64,000 nt of DNA from Chthoniobacterales bacterium (lineage in GTDB: Bacteria; Verrucomicrobiota; Verrucomicrobiia; Chthoniobacterales; UBA10450). The stretch's first letter is position 1. Every line of letters starts with the position of its first letter. Below, one piece after another: positions 18,692 to 29,045 of the stretch. The notes beneath the pieces were generated by a model. That model made no database searches and was not told the origin of the DNA. It was given only the letters and a program-made list of their open reading frames with translations. Made by a program: the position numbers and the translations under genes. The stretch spans positions 1-64,000 of the forward strand of contig JACDGM010000004.1 of assembly GCA_013815325.1 (NCBI GenBank). The letters run 5' to 3'.

Positions 18692-19078
18692 ATGTGTAAA
18701 CTGATTCAAACATTTTTCCTGGCTGTATTTGCGTGTGGTTGTCTGAGCGCGGAGACGCCTCTATGGCAGCCATCACCGGGACACACTCAAGTGCCGATAT
18801 GGCCAAAGGAACCGCCTGATGCGCAGCCTGTCGCAGGGCCGGAGGAGATGAAAACCTCCTCCGCTAGGGACGCCAAATTGCATGTTGGCGAAACTGTGAA
18901 GGACTCGCTGGTTGCTGGCAAGCCATGGGTTGAGGTGAGCAACGTCTCTCAACCTACCATGACGGTCTATTCGCCCAAGGGAGAGAATACGGTGATCGCG
19001 GTGTCACTCTTTGCCTGTTGGTTTCCCGCGCGCCGCGCCGCGCGAATCGATCCGATCATTGCGCTTCGTTATGAGTAA
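18692..19078 (+). pseudogene. Chimera: esterase N-terminus fused to a permease C-terminus
   Basis: A 128-residue ORF made of two unrelated parts. Residues 1 to about 103 look like the start of a secreted alpha/beta-hydrolase (esterase) of a family whose members begin with a signal peptide and [10 protein letters not shown]-type and [20 protein letters not shown] text just before the catalytic domain. The catalytic domain itself is absent. After SPKGENT the sequence jumps to [20 protein letters not shown] followed by LRYE, which is the last 25 residues of an ADOP permease. The junction is near bases 18990-19003. A deletion that removed most of an esterase gene and most of a permease gene explains it. 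It is probably non-functional although the frame is intact. Confidence 0.8.
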
Positions 19079-19099
19079 ACGTGACGCCACACGGATCGT

Positions 19100-19188
19100 T
19101 GTAGAGGCGGGGGTGTCGCCCGCAAACGTCCGGAGCCAACGTGCACGACCACGCCTGGCTCTGCGGCCGACACGGCCGCCGCTACACA
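19100..19188. repeat. Intergenic repeat, copy 2 (TGTAGAGGCGG...CCGCCGCTACA family)
   Basis: Second copy of the element at 12914-12999: TGTAGAGGCGGGGGTGTCGC at the left and GCGGCCGACACGGCCGCCGC plus TACACAA at the right. The middle about 35 bp differs between copies. It is followed by about 45 bp of simple sequence (CAGCAATCGGCGATCAGTCC type) before permease gene 8. Confidence 0.85.
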
Positions 19189-19234
19189 AATCAGCAATCG
19201 GCGATCAGTCCGCCTCAGGCGGATCAGCAATCTC

Positions 19235-21667
19235 ATGACTAATCTGCGCTACGCCTTTCGCATGCTCTTCAAGTCCCCCGGCTTGAGTGCGATTGCGATT
19301 CTCGCGCTGGCCCTCGGGATCGGCGCGACGACCGCCATCTTCGGCGTCGTTTACGCTTTCCTCCTGCGCCCGCTTCCCTATGCGCAGCCGGAGCAGTTGG
19401 TCGCCATTCAGTCGCGGCAGGTCAAATCGGGCGCGGATCTCGGCGTCAATTATCTCGATTTTCAGGACTGGAGAGAGCAGTCGAAAAGTTTCGCTGACCT
19501 CGCCTATTTCAATCTGCGCTGGAACGGCAACCTGGAGACCGGCAGCGGCGCGACCGAGACGCTCAAGACTACTTTCACGACCTGGAATCTCTTCGCGCTG
19601 CTCGGCGTCGATCCCGTTCTCGGGCGCGGCCTAACGAGTGCAGACGACGCCGCGAATGCGCCGCGCGTCGTGCTCATTAGTCATCGGCTCTGGCAACGCG
19701 AATTCGCTGGCGAGCCTGGAGTGATCGGCCGCACCGTCCGTCTCGATGGCGATCCGCGCACCATCGTCGGAGTCATGCCGCCCGGTTTTCGTTTCCCCTC
19801 GCAATCGGATCTCTGGATGCCGATGGAAAAAATTTTTGCGCAAATTGGCGGTCGTTCCTGGCGGGCGGATCAAGCGATCGCCCGCCTGAAACCTGAGGCA
19901 ACGCTCGCGCAGGCGCAGGCGGAGATGCGCCTGATCGCCGCGCGGCTGGCGCGCGAACATCCGGAGACAAATCGTGAGGTGGCGAGCGCCGTCGTACCGC
20001 TGCGCGCGCCGTGGACCGCGGAAGTGCGCCCCTCGTTAGTCCTGCTCCTGGCAGCTTGCGGCGGCATTCTGTTGCTCGGCTGTTTGAACGTGAGCCAGCT
20101 CCTGCTCAGCCGCGCCACCACACGCGAACATGAGTTGGCGGTGCGCGCCGCTCTCGGGGCCAGTCGCGTCCAACTTGCCCGCCAATTATTTGCCGAAAGC
20201 GCGCTCCTCGCGATCATCGGCGGCCTAATGGGAATCGGGCTTGCCTTCTGGCTCGTGGACCTGATCCGTTTTCTGATTCCAATCGAACTGCCGTTTTGGA
20301 TCCGGTTCGATGTCAACGGCGTGGTCCTTCTCGTGACCGTTGTGATTTCGGCGGCGGCTGCTCTCCTCGCCGGGTTGCTGCCGGCATGGAAAGCGACGGG
20401 CGCGGATGCGGCGCATGCGCTGAAGACGGGCGGCGGACGGATCAGTGGCGATAAGGCAGGTGCCCGTACGCGCGAGGCGCTGACTGCGGCGCAGGTCGCG
20501 CTTTCACTCCTGCTCTTGATCGGGGCGGGTCTGGTCCTGCGCAGCCTAACGACGCTGCGCGAGGTCGATCCCGGTTTCGATCCGCAGCGCGTGCTCATGA
20601 TGGAGATCAACCCCACCTGGATCAGCGCCGAATCTGCGCAAACGAAGGTGGACCGTTACTCCCGGATTCTTGATCGCATCGCGACGCTTCCCGCAGTGGA
20701 AGCGGCGGCGGCCAACAACAGTCCACCCTTCGTTCCGCAGCGGCCGTGGAATCGCGCCGAGTTCACCGCGGAAGGTCAATCGGCCTCCGAGCAGAGCCTC
20801 AATCCGCGGGCGAATTTTCAAACCGTGAGCGCGGATTATTTTCGGGTGCTGCGCATCCCGCTGCTGCGCGGCCGGGTCTTCGACGCGCGCGACCATCTCG
20901 GCGCGCCGGCAGTTTGCATCGTCAGCGCGACACTGGCCGCGCGTCTCTGGCCTAACGAGGACGCGATCGGGAGGAGACTTCGTTTCGGCACGTTTGCGAA
21001 TGAAGAGAAGGAAGAGTGGATGACGGTCATCGGGGTGACGGGCAACATCCGCCACCAGGCGCTTGATGCCCAGCCCGGTGAGGATATCTACAACCCGGTT
21101 CTGCAACTGGCGTGGAAGCAGATGCATTACCTCGTTAGGCTGCGGCCGGGTTCTGAAAAAAATCCGCTCAGCCTCCTGCCCGCCGTGCGCCGGGAGATCG
21201 CTTCAGTCGCGCCCGAGGTTGGCGTCTTCAACGCCGTCGCACTCGAAAACGAAGTGGTTGATTCGCTTTGGCAACCGCGTCTTCGCGCCTGGCTTCTCGG
21301 ATTTTTCTCCGGCCTCGCTCTCCTTCTCGCTGCCTCGGGGTTGTACGGTGTGGTGGCATTTGGCGTCACTCAACGGACGCGCGAAATCGGGATTCGCATG
21401 GCGCTGGGCGCGACTCGCGCCGCGATCCTGCGCCTCGTGCTCAGCCACGGAATGGGCGCCGTCGGACTCGGCATCGTCGCCGGCTTTCTCGGCGCCGCGC
21501 TCTGCGCGCGCATCTTGCGCGCTTCGCTCTACGGCGTGCGCGCAAATGACCTAACGAGTTATCTCGCGGCCGCTTTGCTCCTCGCGTTCACCGCGATCGT
21601 CGCCTGCTGGCTGCCCGCGCGCCGGGCCAGCCGCGTCAACCCAACCGAAGCGCTTCGTGCCGAGTAG
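19235..21667 (+). CDS. ADOP-type ABC permease (array member 8)
   Basis: Full-length 810-residue orphan permease. The N-terminus is FRMLFKSPGLSAIAILALAL, then ATTAIFGVVYAFLLRPLPYA. Its first FtsX block is unusual: LLLGCLNVSQLLLSRATTRE, with Cys-Leu-Asn-Val-Ser-Gln in place of CANVAN, although the following [20 protein letters not shown] is standard. The last block has [20 protein letters not shown] and ends VNPTEALRAE. Four exact 9-mers fall within it (19629, 20544, 20950, 21132), in three different codon registers. It lies 46 bp after the intergenic repeat. Confidence 0.93.
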   Translation: MTNLRYAFRMLFKSPGLSAIAILALALGIGATTAIFGVVYAFLLRPLPYAQPEQLVAIQSRQVKSGADLGVNYLDFQDWREQSKSFADLAYFNLRWNGNLETGSGATETLKTTFTTWNLFALLGVDPVLGRGLTSADDAANAPRVVLISHRLWQREFAGEPGVIGRTVRLDGDPRTIVGVMPPGFRFPSQSDLWMPMEKIFAQIGGRSWRADQAIARLKPEATLAQAQAEMRLIAARLAREHPETNREVASAVVPLRAPWTAEVRPSLVLLLAACGGILLLGCLNVSQLLLSRATTREHELAVRAALGASRVQLARQLFAESALLAIIGGLMGIGLAFWLVDLIRFLIPIELPFWIRFDVNGVVLLVTVVISAAAALLAGLLPAWKATGADAAHALKTGGGRISGDKAGARTREALTAAQVALSLLLLIGAGLVLRSLTTLREVDPGFDPQRVLMMEINPTWISAESAQTKVDRYSRILDRIATLPAVEAAAANNSPPFVPQRPWNRAEFTAEGQSASEQSLNPRANFQTVSADYFRVLRIPLLRGRVFDARDHLGAPAVCIVSATLAARLWPNEDAIGRRLRFGTFANEEKEEWMTVIGVTGNIRHQALDAQPGEDIYNPVLQLAWKQMHYLVRLRPGSEKNPLSLLPAVRREIASVAPEVGVFNAVALENEVVDSLWQPRLRAWLLGFFSGLALLLAASGLYGVVAFGVTQRTREIGIRMALGATRAAILRLVLSHGMGAVGLGIVAGFLGAALCARILRASLYGVRANDLTSYLAAALLLAFTAIVACWLPARRASRVNPTEALRAE

Positions 21668-21716
21668 TCGTTAGGCAAGAACAATCAGAGATCAGAAATT
21701 AACAATCACAAATCCC

Positions 21717-24140
21717 ATGACCGACCTTCGCTTCGCCTTTCGCCAACTTCTGAAGTCTCCCGGCTTCACCTTCATCGCCGTCCTCACCCTCGCTCTCGGC
21801 ATCGGCGCGAACACCGCGATTTTCACCATCGTCCACGCCGTCTTTCTCGAGCCGCTGCCGTATCGCGACGCGAATCGCATTGTCGCCATCTGGGAGACGA
21901 ACGCACAAACCCCGGGGCGTTCCAATGTCGTCGCGCCGGCGAATTTCCTTCGCTGGCAGGAACGTGTGACCTCGTTCGACGCGTTGGCGGCGTTCGCGGA
22001 AACGCGAGTAAACCTTTCCGGCACGGAGAACCCCGAGGAGGTCGTCGCCCAAAATGTGACTGCGCCCTTCTTCTCGGTGCTCGGCATTGGGCCGATGTTA
22101 GGACGCACCTTCACCGCGGAGGAAAGTGCGGACCCGAACTCGTCCGCTGTGATCTTGAGTGAGGAATTATGGCAGCGCCGGTTCGGATCGGACCCGGGAA
22201 TCATCGGCCGCGCGATTCAGTTAAACAGCAAACCGCAGACGGTTGTCGGGGTGATGCCGGCTGGCGTCCGTCTGTTTCTAAAAACCGGCTCATTGGTAGG
22301 CAAGCCGGCCGATCTCTGGCGTACGCTACCGATAGGAGCTGCCGAGCGCGAGCCGCGCGGCCGCGTCCTTTCTGTCATCGGACGTTTGAAGCCGGGTGTG
22401 CGCGTCGAAGCCGCGCGCGCCGAGATGAAGGCGATCTCCGCGAGCCTTGCTTCGGAGTTGCCCGCATTCGATACCGGCTGGACAACGAAGGTCATCCCGC
22501 TGCGCGAAGAGTTAGCGCACGACGTTAGGCGCCCGCTGTTCGTTTTATCCGCCGCGGTCGCCTTCGTCCTCCTGATCGCTTGCGCGAATGTCGCCAATCT
22601 CCTCCTCGCTCGCGGCGCCGCGCGGCAGCATGAGCTCGCCATCCGCATTGCGCTCGGCGCCACACGCGGGCAGATCATCCGGCAACTCCTTCTGGAAAGT
22701 GTGGTTCTCGCAATCATCGGCGGCTTCGCCAGTCTCCTGATTGCGCAATGGGGCGTGGAGTTTCTCCAGGCGCTCAGCCCGGTCGATCTGATCGCGTCTG
22801 GTCCGTTGAAGTTGAGTTATCCCGTGCTGGCCTTTACCGCGACGATTTCAATTCTTACCGCACTCGGCTGCGGCCTCGCCTCGGCTTTGGAAGGCTCGCG
22901 AGGGAATGCCCAGCAATCACTCGTCGAAGGCGGGCGGCAGATCGGTGCTGGCTTGAGGCATCGCCATTTGCGCCACTCTTTTGTCGTCGCCGAGATCGCG
23001 CTCGCGATGGTCCTGCTCGTCGGCGCCGGGTTGATGTTGCGCAGTTTCGCCACGATGCGCCGGGTCGATCCGGGATTCGATGCGAGCAATGTCCTAACGA
23101 TGCGGATGCAATTGCCGCGGGCGAAGTACGCGGATGATGCCGCGCGGATCCATTTCTTTCGCGATTTGACTGCGCGCGTCGCTGCTTTGCCCGGGGTCGA
23201 GAGCGTCGGCGCGGTGAGCTACTTGCCGATGGCCGGACTTGGCGCCGCGACCAGCTTCACGATCGAAGGGCAACCGCCGCCACCACCGGGACAGGACAAG
23301 GACACGGTCGTCACCGTCTGCGATAACGGTTTCTTCCAGGCCCTGAAAATCCCGCTTGTCCGCGGCCGTCTCTTTGCCGCGCGCGAGACGCAGGAGAAGT
23401 CGAACGTCGTCATCATCAACGAAACGTTCGCGCGTCAAAATTTTCCGAAAGGCGATGCGCTCGGCCAACGAGTGACGATTGATATGGCCGACCCGAATGT
23501 GCCGACCGAAATCATCGGGATCGTGGGCGACACAAAATCTGTCGATCTGGTGACGGCCGCGCGCCCGGCGGCCTACTGGCCTCCTCCGCAACTGGCCTAC
23601 GGCGCGATGACCTTGACCGTGCGCACGAAGGTCGATCCGCTTTCCTTGCGCAGCGCAGTCGAAGCGCAGGTGCGCGCGCTCGACAAAGATCAGCCGGTCT
23701 CGGACGTGCGCACGATGGAGCAATGGGTAGAAAAATCGCTCGAACAGGCGCGTTTCAGCTCCCGTCTCCTCGCGCTCTTCGCGGGCCTGGCTCTCGTGCT
23801 GGCCGCGGTCGGCATCTACGGCGTGATGTCATTCGCGGTCAACCAGCGCACCTCGGAGATCGGCGTCCGCCTCGCCCTTGGCGCTGAGGAGCGCGACATC
23901 CTGCGCATGATCGTCGGCGACGGCATGCGCCTAACGGGGATCGGCCTTGGGATTGGCGTTCTCGTCGCGCTCGCCTTGAGCCGCAGCCTAACGAGTCTGC
24001 TTTTCGCGGTTGGCGCTTCCGATCCGGCGACTTTTGTAGTGATCGCGGGACTCATCGCCGCCGTCGCTTTGTTTGCTTCCTGGCTGCCGGCGCGTCGCGC
24101 GTCGCGTGTCAATCCAGTCCAGGCGCTCCGTGCCGCATGA
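21717..24140 (+). CDS. ADOP-type ABC permease (array member 9)
   Basis: Full-length 807-residue orphan permease. The N-terminus is [20 protein letters not shown], then [22 protein letters not shown]. The first FtsX block has [20 protein letters not shown] and [17 protein letters not shown]. The last block has [20 protein letters not shown] with [12 protein letters not shown], and the tail is [10 protein letters not shown], lacking the terminal Glu of most paralogues. Exact TCGTTAGGC (21668) lies in the 49 bp leader and GCCTAACGA (23986) near the 3' end. It is followed by an 82 bp gap with a short repeat. Confidence 0.93.
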   Translation: MTDLRFAFRQLLKSPGFTFIAVLTLALGIGANTAIFTIVHAVFLEPLPYRDANRIVAIWETNAQTPGRSNVVAPANFLRWQERVTSFDALAAFAETRVNLSGTENPEEVVAQNVTAPFFSVLGIGPMLGRTFTAEESADPNSSAVILSEELWQRRFGSDPGIIGRAIQLNSKPQTVVGVMPAGVRLFLKTGSLVGKPADLWRTLPIGAAEREPRGRVLSVIGRLKPGVRVEAARAEMKAISASLASELPAFDTGWTTKVIPLREELAHDVRRPLFVLSAAVAFVLLIACANVANLLLARGAARQHELAIRIALGATRGQIIRQLLLESVVLAIIGGFASLLIAQWGVEFLQALSPVDLIASGPLKLSYPVLAFTATISILTALGCGLASALEGSRGNAQQSLVEGGRQIGAGLRHRHLRHSFVVAEIALAMVLLVGAGLMLRSFATMRRVDPGFDASNVLTMRMQLPRAKYADDAARIHFFRDLTARVAALPGVESVGAVSYLPMAGLGAATSFTIEGQPPPPPGQDKDTVVTVCDNGFFQALKIPLVRGRLFAARETQEKSNVVIINETFARQNFPKGDALGQRVTIDMADPNVPTEIIGIVGDTKSVDLVTAARPAAYWPPPQLAYGAMTLTVRTKVDPLSLRSAVEAQVRALDKDQPVSDVRTMEQWVEKSLEQARFSSRLLALFAGLALVLAAVGIYGVMSFAVNQRTSEIGVRLALGAEERDILRMIVGDGMRLTGIGLGIGVLVALALSRSLTSLLFAVGASDPATFVVIAGLIAAVALFASWLPARRASRVNPVQALRAA

Positions 24141-24150
24141 CCACCAATCA

Positions 24151-24205
24151 GCCCGTAACGCAGCCCCGCATGTGCGGGGCGAGGCCGGGCTTTCCATCAC
24201 CAATC
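24151..24205. repeat. Intergenic repeat, copy 1 (GTAACGCAGCC...GAGGCCGGGC family)
   Basis: A short element, CCCGTAACGCAGCC then a CCCCGCATGTGCGGGG hairpin, then GAGGCCGGGCTTTCCATCA. A second copy with a shorter centre is at 31670-31715. Both copies lie directly upstream of a permease start. Confidence 0.75.
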
Positions 24206-24222
24206 AGAAATCAGCAATTCTT

Positions 24223-26640
24223 ATGACCGACCTTCGCTTCGCCCTGCGCCAGCTCCGCAAATCCCCCGGCTTCACCGCCCTCACCGTCCTGACCCTTGCC
24301 CTCGGCATCGGCCTTAACACCGCGATATTTTCCCTGATCAACGATTTGTTTTTACGCGGCCTGCCTTTCAGCGAGCCGCAGCGATTGCTTCACGTCCAGG
24401 CGAAATCCGGCGACGACGAGCGACCGATTCCGATCGGTGCGCCGCGTTTTCTGCAGCTGCGCGAGGCGAAGGCGGTCTTTTCCGGGTTCGCCGGCGAGAA
24501 CGGCACGGGCGCGACCATGACGGGTCTCGGCGATGCGGTCACGCTTCCAGTCTTTCGAGTGACGGCGAATTATTTCGATGTCCTCGGCGTGCGTCCAATT
24601 CGCGGCCGCAATTTTTTGCCGCAGGAAGAAGAGGGCGCGGATGTCGCCATCGTTTCGGAAAGTTTTTGGAAGAAGCGCCTCGGCGGTGATCCCGAAGTTC
24701 TGGGCCGGGCAGTCACTCTCGACGGCGTGCCGCACACGATCGTGGGCGTGATTCCGAACATGCCGGTGAAATGGGTCGGGCCGAACGGCAACGAGATTTG
24801 GACGACGAAACCGTTTGTCATTCCCGGATTTTCCTATGAGCGCATGATGCGCGGCACCGGTTTTCTGCGCGCGGTTGGCCGTTTGAAACCGGGTGTATCG
24901 TTAGGCCAGGCGCGCGCCGGGCTGGCGACGCTCGAGCAAAATTACCGCAGTCAATTTGCGGATAAAATCGACGCGAAGTACGCGCTCGTCAGCATGACGC
25001 TGCCGGAAGATGTGACGGAAGAAATTCGGCCCGCCTTCGCCACGCTTCTGGCCGCGGTCGCGTTCGTTTTACTGATCGCGTGCAGCAACGTCGCCAACCT
25101 GCTTCTTGTTCGATTCAGCGGACGCCGGCGCGAAATTTCGCTCCGCATGGCGCTGGGCGCATCGCGCGCCAGCGTGGTGCGCTTGTTCGTTTACGAGAGC
25201 GTGCTCATCAGCGTGCTCGCAGGAATTCTCGGCGCGCTCCTCGCCGCGGAGCTGGTCCCGCTCGTGCCGAAACTAGCGGCGGATTTTCTGCCCCTTGAAG
25301 GCAACCGAGCGAGCGGAATGTCCTGGGCAGTGCTGGGATTCACCATCGCCTTGTCGCTGCTCACCGGTTTGCTCATGGGCGTTTATCCGGCGCTGCAAAG
25401 TTCGCGCACGGATTTGGTCGACGGCTTGAAGGAAGGCGGGCGCGGGTCGAGCGGGAGCGTGCGGCAACAACGTTTCCGCCGCGTGCTCGTCGCCGCGCAA
25501 GTCGCGCTCTCCGTCACGCTCCTCGCCGGTGCCGCACTCTTGATCGCGAGTTTCGTGCGCTTGAGTCATCAGGAAACAGGCTTTCGCGCGGAGCGCACCT
25601 GGGTCGGCTTTGTGAATTATCCCAGCTCTTCCTACCCGGACATCGCCGCGCGTCATCGCTTCGCAGAGCAGATCATCGACAAATTACGAAACACGCCCGG
25701 TCTCGAAAGCGCGGCGGCGAGCGGCGATTTCCCTTTGATCGGCGGCAATAACTTAACCCTTTACGCGCGTGGCGATCGCGAGTTGCCGCCGGTGCCGCAA
25801 CGCGCGGCCGCGCCCTCACACGATGTCGCGCCCGGCTACCTGCGCTTCTGGGGCATTCCAATTTTGAGCGGCCGTGATTTCGATCAGCGCGATCTCGACG
25901 GCCGCGCCAACGTTGTTCTGATCAGCAAATCCGGCGCGCGCAAACTTTACGGCGCGGAAAATCCGATCGGCAAAATCCTCGCGGTCACGAGCGGCGGCGT
26001 GCCTTGCGAAATTATCGGCATCGTCGGCGACGTGCGCGGCGACCGGCTCAATCTCGTGCACGACATGGAATTTTATCGTCCGTGGGGTCAGGAAAATTTC
26101 CCCTTCATGACGATCGCGGTGCGCAGTTCGCAATCGCTCGAAGCCATCACCAGGCTGGTGCAATCCGCGATTAACACGCTCGACTCGACGATGGCGATCG
26201 CGCAGCCGCAAATGATGGACACGGTGATGCGACAGGCCTTGGGCCAGGCGCGTTTGATGATGTGGCTGCTCGGCATTTTCGCCGGCGTCGCGCTCCTGCT
26301 CGCGACCGTGGGAATTTACGGCGCGGTGGCTTACACCGTCGAGCAACGCACGGGCGAGATCGGGGTGCGCATGGCGCTGGGCGCGCAGACGGCGGACGTA
26401 TTGCGGCTGGTCGTTAGGCAAGGAATGGGGCCGGTCGTGATCGGGCTGGTCGCCGGACTTGGTGCGGCGGTCGCACTCGGCACTCTGCTCGCTTCGCAGC
26501 TGTATGAAGTCTCGGCGCACAATCCCCTGCTCCTCACCGCCACAGCTTTTACCCCCGCGTTCGCCGCGCTCCTCGCCTGCCTGATTCCGGCGCGACGCGC
26601 CACCTTGGTGAACCCGATCGAAGCGCTCCGCACAGAATGA
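24223..26640 (+). CDS. ADOP-type ABC permease (array member 10)
   Basis: Full-length 805-residue orphan permease. The open frame extends upstream to 24073 into gene 9 and the repeat, but the ATG at 24223 gives the conserved start [20 protein letters not shown]. The first periplasmic entry differs from the others: [20 protein letters not shown]. The first FtsX block has [20 protein letters not shown] and [18 protein letters not shown]. The last block is [20 protein letters not shown], ending [10 protein letters not shown]. Exact 9-mers are at 24898 and 26411. Gene 11 begins 7 bp downstream. Confidence 0.93.
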   Translation: MTDLRFALRQLRKSPGFTALTVLTLALGIGLNTAIFSLINDLFLRGLPFSEPQRLLHVQAKSGDDERPIPIGAPRFLQLREAKAVFSGFAGENGTGATMTGLGDAVTLPVFRVTANYFDVLGVRPIRGRNFLPQEEEGADVAIVSESFWKKRLGGDPEVLGRAVTLDGVPHTIVGVIPNMPVKWVGPNGNEIWTTKPFVIPGFSYERMMRGTGFLRAVGRLKPGVSLGQARAGLATLEQNYRSQFADKIDAKYALVSMTLPEDVTEEIRPAFATLLAAVAFVLLIACSNVANLLLVRFSGRRREISLRMALGASRASVVRLFVYESVLISVLAGILGALLAAELVPLVPKLAADFLPLEGNRASGMSWAVLGFTIALSLLTGLLMGVYPALQSSRTDLVDGLKEGGRGSSGSVRQQRFRRVLVAAQVALSVTLLAGAALLIASFVRLSHQETGFRAERTWVGFVNYPSSSYPDIAARHRFAEQIIDKLRNTPGLESAAASGDFPLIGGNNLTLYARGDRELPPVPQRAAAPSHDVAPGYLRFWGIPILSGRDFDQRDLDGRANVVLISKSGARKLYGAENPIGKILAVTSGGVPCEIIGIVGDVRGDRLNLVHDMEFYRPWGQENFPFMTIAVRSSQSLEAITRLVQSAINTLDSTMAIAQPQMMDTVMRQALGQARLMMWLLGIFAGVALLLATVGIYGAVAYTVEQRTGEIGVRMALGAQTADVLRLVVRQGMGPVVIGLVAGLGAAVALGTLLASQLYEVSAHNPLLLTATAFTPAFAALLACLIPARRATLVNPIEALRTE

Positions 26641-26647
26641 AAATCTC

Positions 26648-29029
26648 ATGAACAATTTACGTTTCGCATTTCGCCGGTTGCGCAATTCACCAGGCTTCAC
26701 TCTCGTCGCGGTGCTCACACTCGCGCTCGGAATTGGCGCGAACACGGCCATCTTTAGCGTCGTCAACGGCGTCTTGCTCCGTCCGTTGCCCTACCCAGAT
26801 CCGGAGCGGTTGGTCACACTGAAATCGAACCAGTCTTCGCTGGAACTGGCGGACATCGCCGCGCAAAACAAGAGCTTCGAGAGTATCGGCGGGGTCGGCG
26901 TTCAAGCCGCGGATTATGCAGGTGGAGTTGAGCCGATCCAGCTCGAGGTCGGTCTGGTCGCGGGCGATTTCTTTCGCGTGCTCGGCACCCGGGCCGCGCT
27001 CGGCCGCACCCTCACCGCGGAGGATGATCGCTTCGGCGGTCCGCACGATGTGGTGCTAAGCCATGAAATTTGGCAGCGCCAATTTGCGGGCGACCCGGGA
27101 GTGCTCAGTCGCAACATCACGCTCGCGGGCCAGAGCTATACCGTCATCGGGGTGCTGCCGGCGGAATTCCGTTCGCCGCGCGGAACCCTCGACGCCTTTG
27201 CTTCGGTCCATGTCTTTTATCCGCTCGCTGCTAAGGCGCGTGGCGCGCATCTGCTCCGGGTGTACGCCAAATTGCGTTCCGGCCTAACGATCGCGGCAGC
27301 GCAGACCGAAATGCGCGTGATCGATCAACGCCTCGCGCTCGCGAATCCGGACGAAAACAAAGATCGACAGAGCACGCTCCTTTCTCTCCACGAACGAATG
27401 GTCGGAGATATTCGCCCCGCGCTTCTCGTCCTCTTCGGCGCGGTCGGTCTGGTGCTGCTGATCGCGTGCGCGAACTTCGCCAACCTGCTCCTCGCGCGCA
27501 CCGCCACGCGCCGCCAGGAGCTGACCGTGCGCGCTGCGCTCGGCGCGGGACGCGGAAGCTTGATCGGCCAGGTGCTGATCGAAAGCATATTACTTGCGCT
27601 GCTCGGCGGAGCCGCCGGTTTATTGTTAGGCAGTTGGGGAGTCGACGCGCTCCTCGCCTTGCGCCCCGAGGATCTTTCGCAGGTCGAGAATGTGCACCTC
27701 GATGGATGGGTGCTCGCCTTCACCTTCCTGCTCGCGCTTGTGACCGGCGTCGTCTTTGGCGTGCTGCCGGCGTGGGAAGCGACGCGGGTGGAAATCAACA
27801 ACGTCCTCAGCTCGAGCAGTCGCAGCGTGACGGCGACGCGTTCAACTTTCCGCAGTTTCCTTGTCATCGCGGAACTCGCTCTTGCGCTCGTGTTGCTCAT
27901 CGGCGCGGGTTTGCTCGGGAAGACTTTTTGGCGCCTAACGAGTGTCGCACCTGGTTTCAATGTCGATCACATCCTAACGATGCGCGTCGAGCTGCCGGAG
28001 GCGCGCTATCGAGCGGTTGAACCGCAGACTCGATTCCGCGAGCAAGTGCTCGAAAATCTGAATGCACTGCCCGGCGTGCAGGCGGCGATGATCAGTGAGA
28101 TGCCGCTTGGCGGGAACGCGATTAATCACAATTTCATCATCGAAGGCCGGCCGCCGCTCACTCCCGGCGAAGAGCCCGAGCTCTTTAACCGCAGCATCGC
28201 GGGCGACTACTTCAAGGTTCTCGGAATTCCGCTTTTACAGGGCCGCGCTCTGACGCGCGACGACCGCGCCGGCGTCCCAGCCGTGGGCGTGATCAACGAA
28301 GCAATGGCGAGAAAGTATTTCCCGAGCGCCAGTCCGCTCGGCGCGCGCATTCGTTGGGCGCGCGACGAAGGCGTGGATTGGATCACGATCGTCGGTGTCG
28401 TCGGCAACGTGCGGCACTTCAGCCTCGCGGCGGCGGAAGAGCCGACGATCTACACGTCCTACGCGCAATCGGGCCAGGAATGGAAACGCTGGAGCGAGAT
28501 CGTGGTGAAAACCGCTGGCACACCCGCGCCGGCCTTCATCGCGCAATGCAAAGCGATGGTCTGGAAAGTCGATCCACTCATCCCGGTGACAAACATCCGG
28601 CCAATGTCCGAAGTCATGGCCGTCTCGCTCGCCGAACAACGTTTCAACACTCTGTTGCTCGCCATTTTCGCGGCCGTGGCGCTCCTCCTCGCCGGCGTCG
28701 GTCTCTATGGCGCGCTTGCCTTTTTGGTCACGCAGCGGACGCGTGAAATCGGCATCCGCGTCGCGCTCGGCGCGCAGGCGCGTGACGTCATGCGGCTCGT
28801 GCTGCGCCAGGGAATGACGTTGTCGCTCGCGGGGATTGTAGCGGGCGTGTGCGTGGCGCTCATCGCCACACGCGTTCTCGCGGGATTGCTTTACGGCGTT
28901 TCGCCGACAGATCCCCTAGCATTCGCCGCGCTCGCAATTTTGCTCCTTCTCGTCGCTCTCGCGGCCTGCGTCGTTCCGGCGCGGCGCGCCATCAAAGTCG
29001 ATCCGATCGTCGCGTTGCGAACCGAATAA
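26648..29029 (+). CDS. ADOP-type ABC permease (array member 11)
   Basis: At 793 residues this is the shortest intact member. The N-terminus is [20 protein letters not shown] and then [14 protein letters not shown]; the first periplasmic domain lacks about 15 residues after the helix, where it goes straight to [20 protein letters not shown]. The first FtsX block has [20 protein letters not shown] and [17 protein letters not shown]. The last block is [20 protein letters not shown], ending [10 protein letters not shown]. It starts 7 bp after gene 10, so translation is probably coupled. Exact 9-mers are at 27282 and 27933, with the TTGTTAGGC variant at 27623. Confidence 0.93.
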   Translation: MNNLRFAFRRLRNSPGFTLVAVLTLALGIGANTAIFSVVNGVLLRPLPYPDPERLVTLKSNQSSLELADIAAQNKSFESIGGVGVQAADYAGGVEPIQLEVGLVAGDFFRVLGTRAALGRTLTAEDDRFGGPHDVVLSHEIWQRQFAGDPGVLSRNITLAGQSYTVIGVLPAEFRSPRGTLDAFASVHVFYPLAAKARGAHLLRVYAKLRSGLTIAAAQTEMRVIDQRLALANPDENKDRQSTLLSLHERMVGDIRPALLVLFGAVGLVLLIACANFANLLLARTATRRQELTVRAALGAGRGSLIGQVLIESILLALLGGAAGLLLGSWGVDALLALRPEDLSQVENVHLDGWVLAFTFLLALVTGVVFGVLPAWEATRVEINNVLSSSSRSVTATRSTFRSFLVIAELALALVLLIGAGLLGKTFWRLTSVAPGFNVDHILTMRVELPEARYRAVEPQTRFREQVLENLNALPGVQAAMISEMPLGGNAINHNFIIEGRPPLTPGEEPELFNRSIAGDYFKVLGIPLLQGRALTRDDRAGVPAVGVINEAMARKYFPSASPLGARIRWARDEGVDWITIVGVVGNVRHFSLAAAEEPTIYTSYAQSGQEWKRWSEIVVKTAGTPAPAFIAQCKAMVWKVDPLIPVTNIRPMSEVMAVSLAEQRFNTLLLAIFAAVALLLAGVGLYGALAFLVTQRTREIGIRVALGAQARDVMRLVLRQGMTLSLAGIVAGVCVALIATRVLAGLLYGVSPTDPLAFAALAILLLLVALAACVVPARRAIKVDPIVALRTE

Positions 29030-29045
29030 CCAAAACCCAAAACAT

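Noticed and set aside
12914-19188. CRISPR array from the repeated intergenic elements
   Set aside because: Only two copies per family, kilobases apart, with no regular spacers or cas genes.
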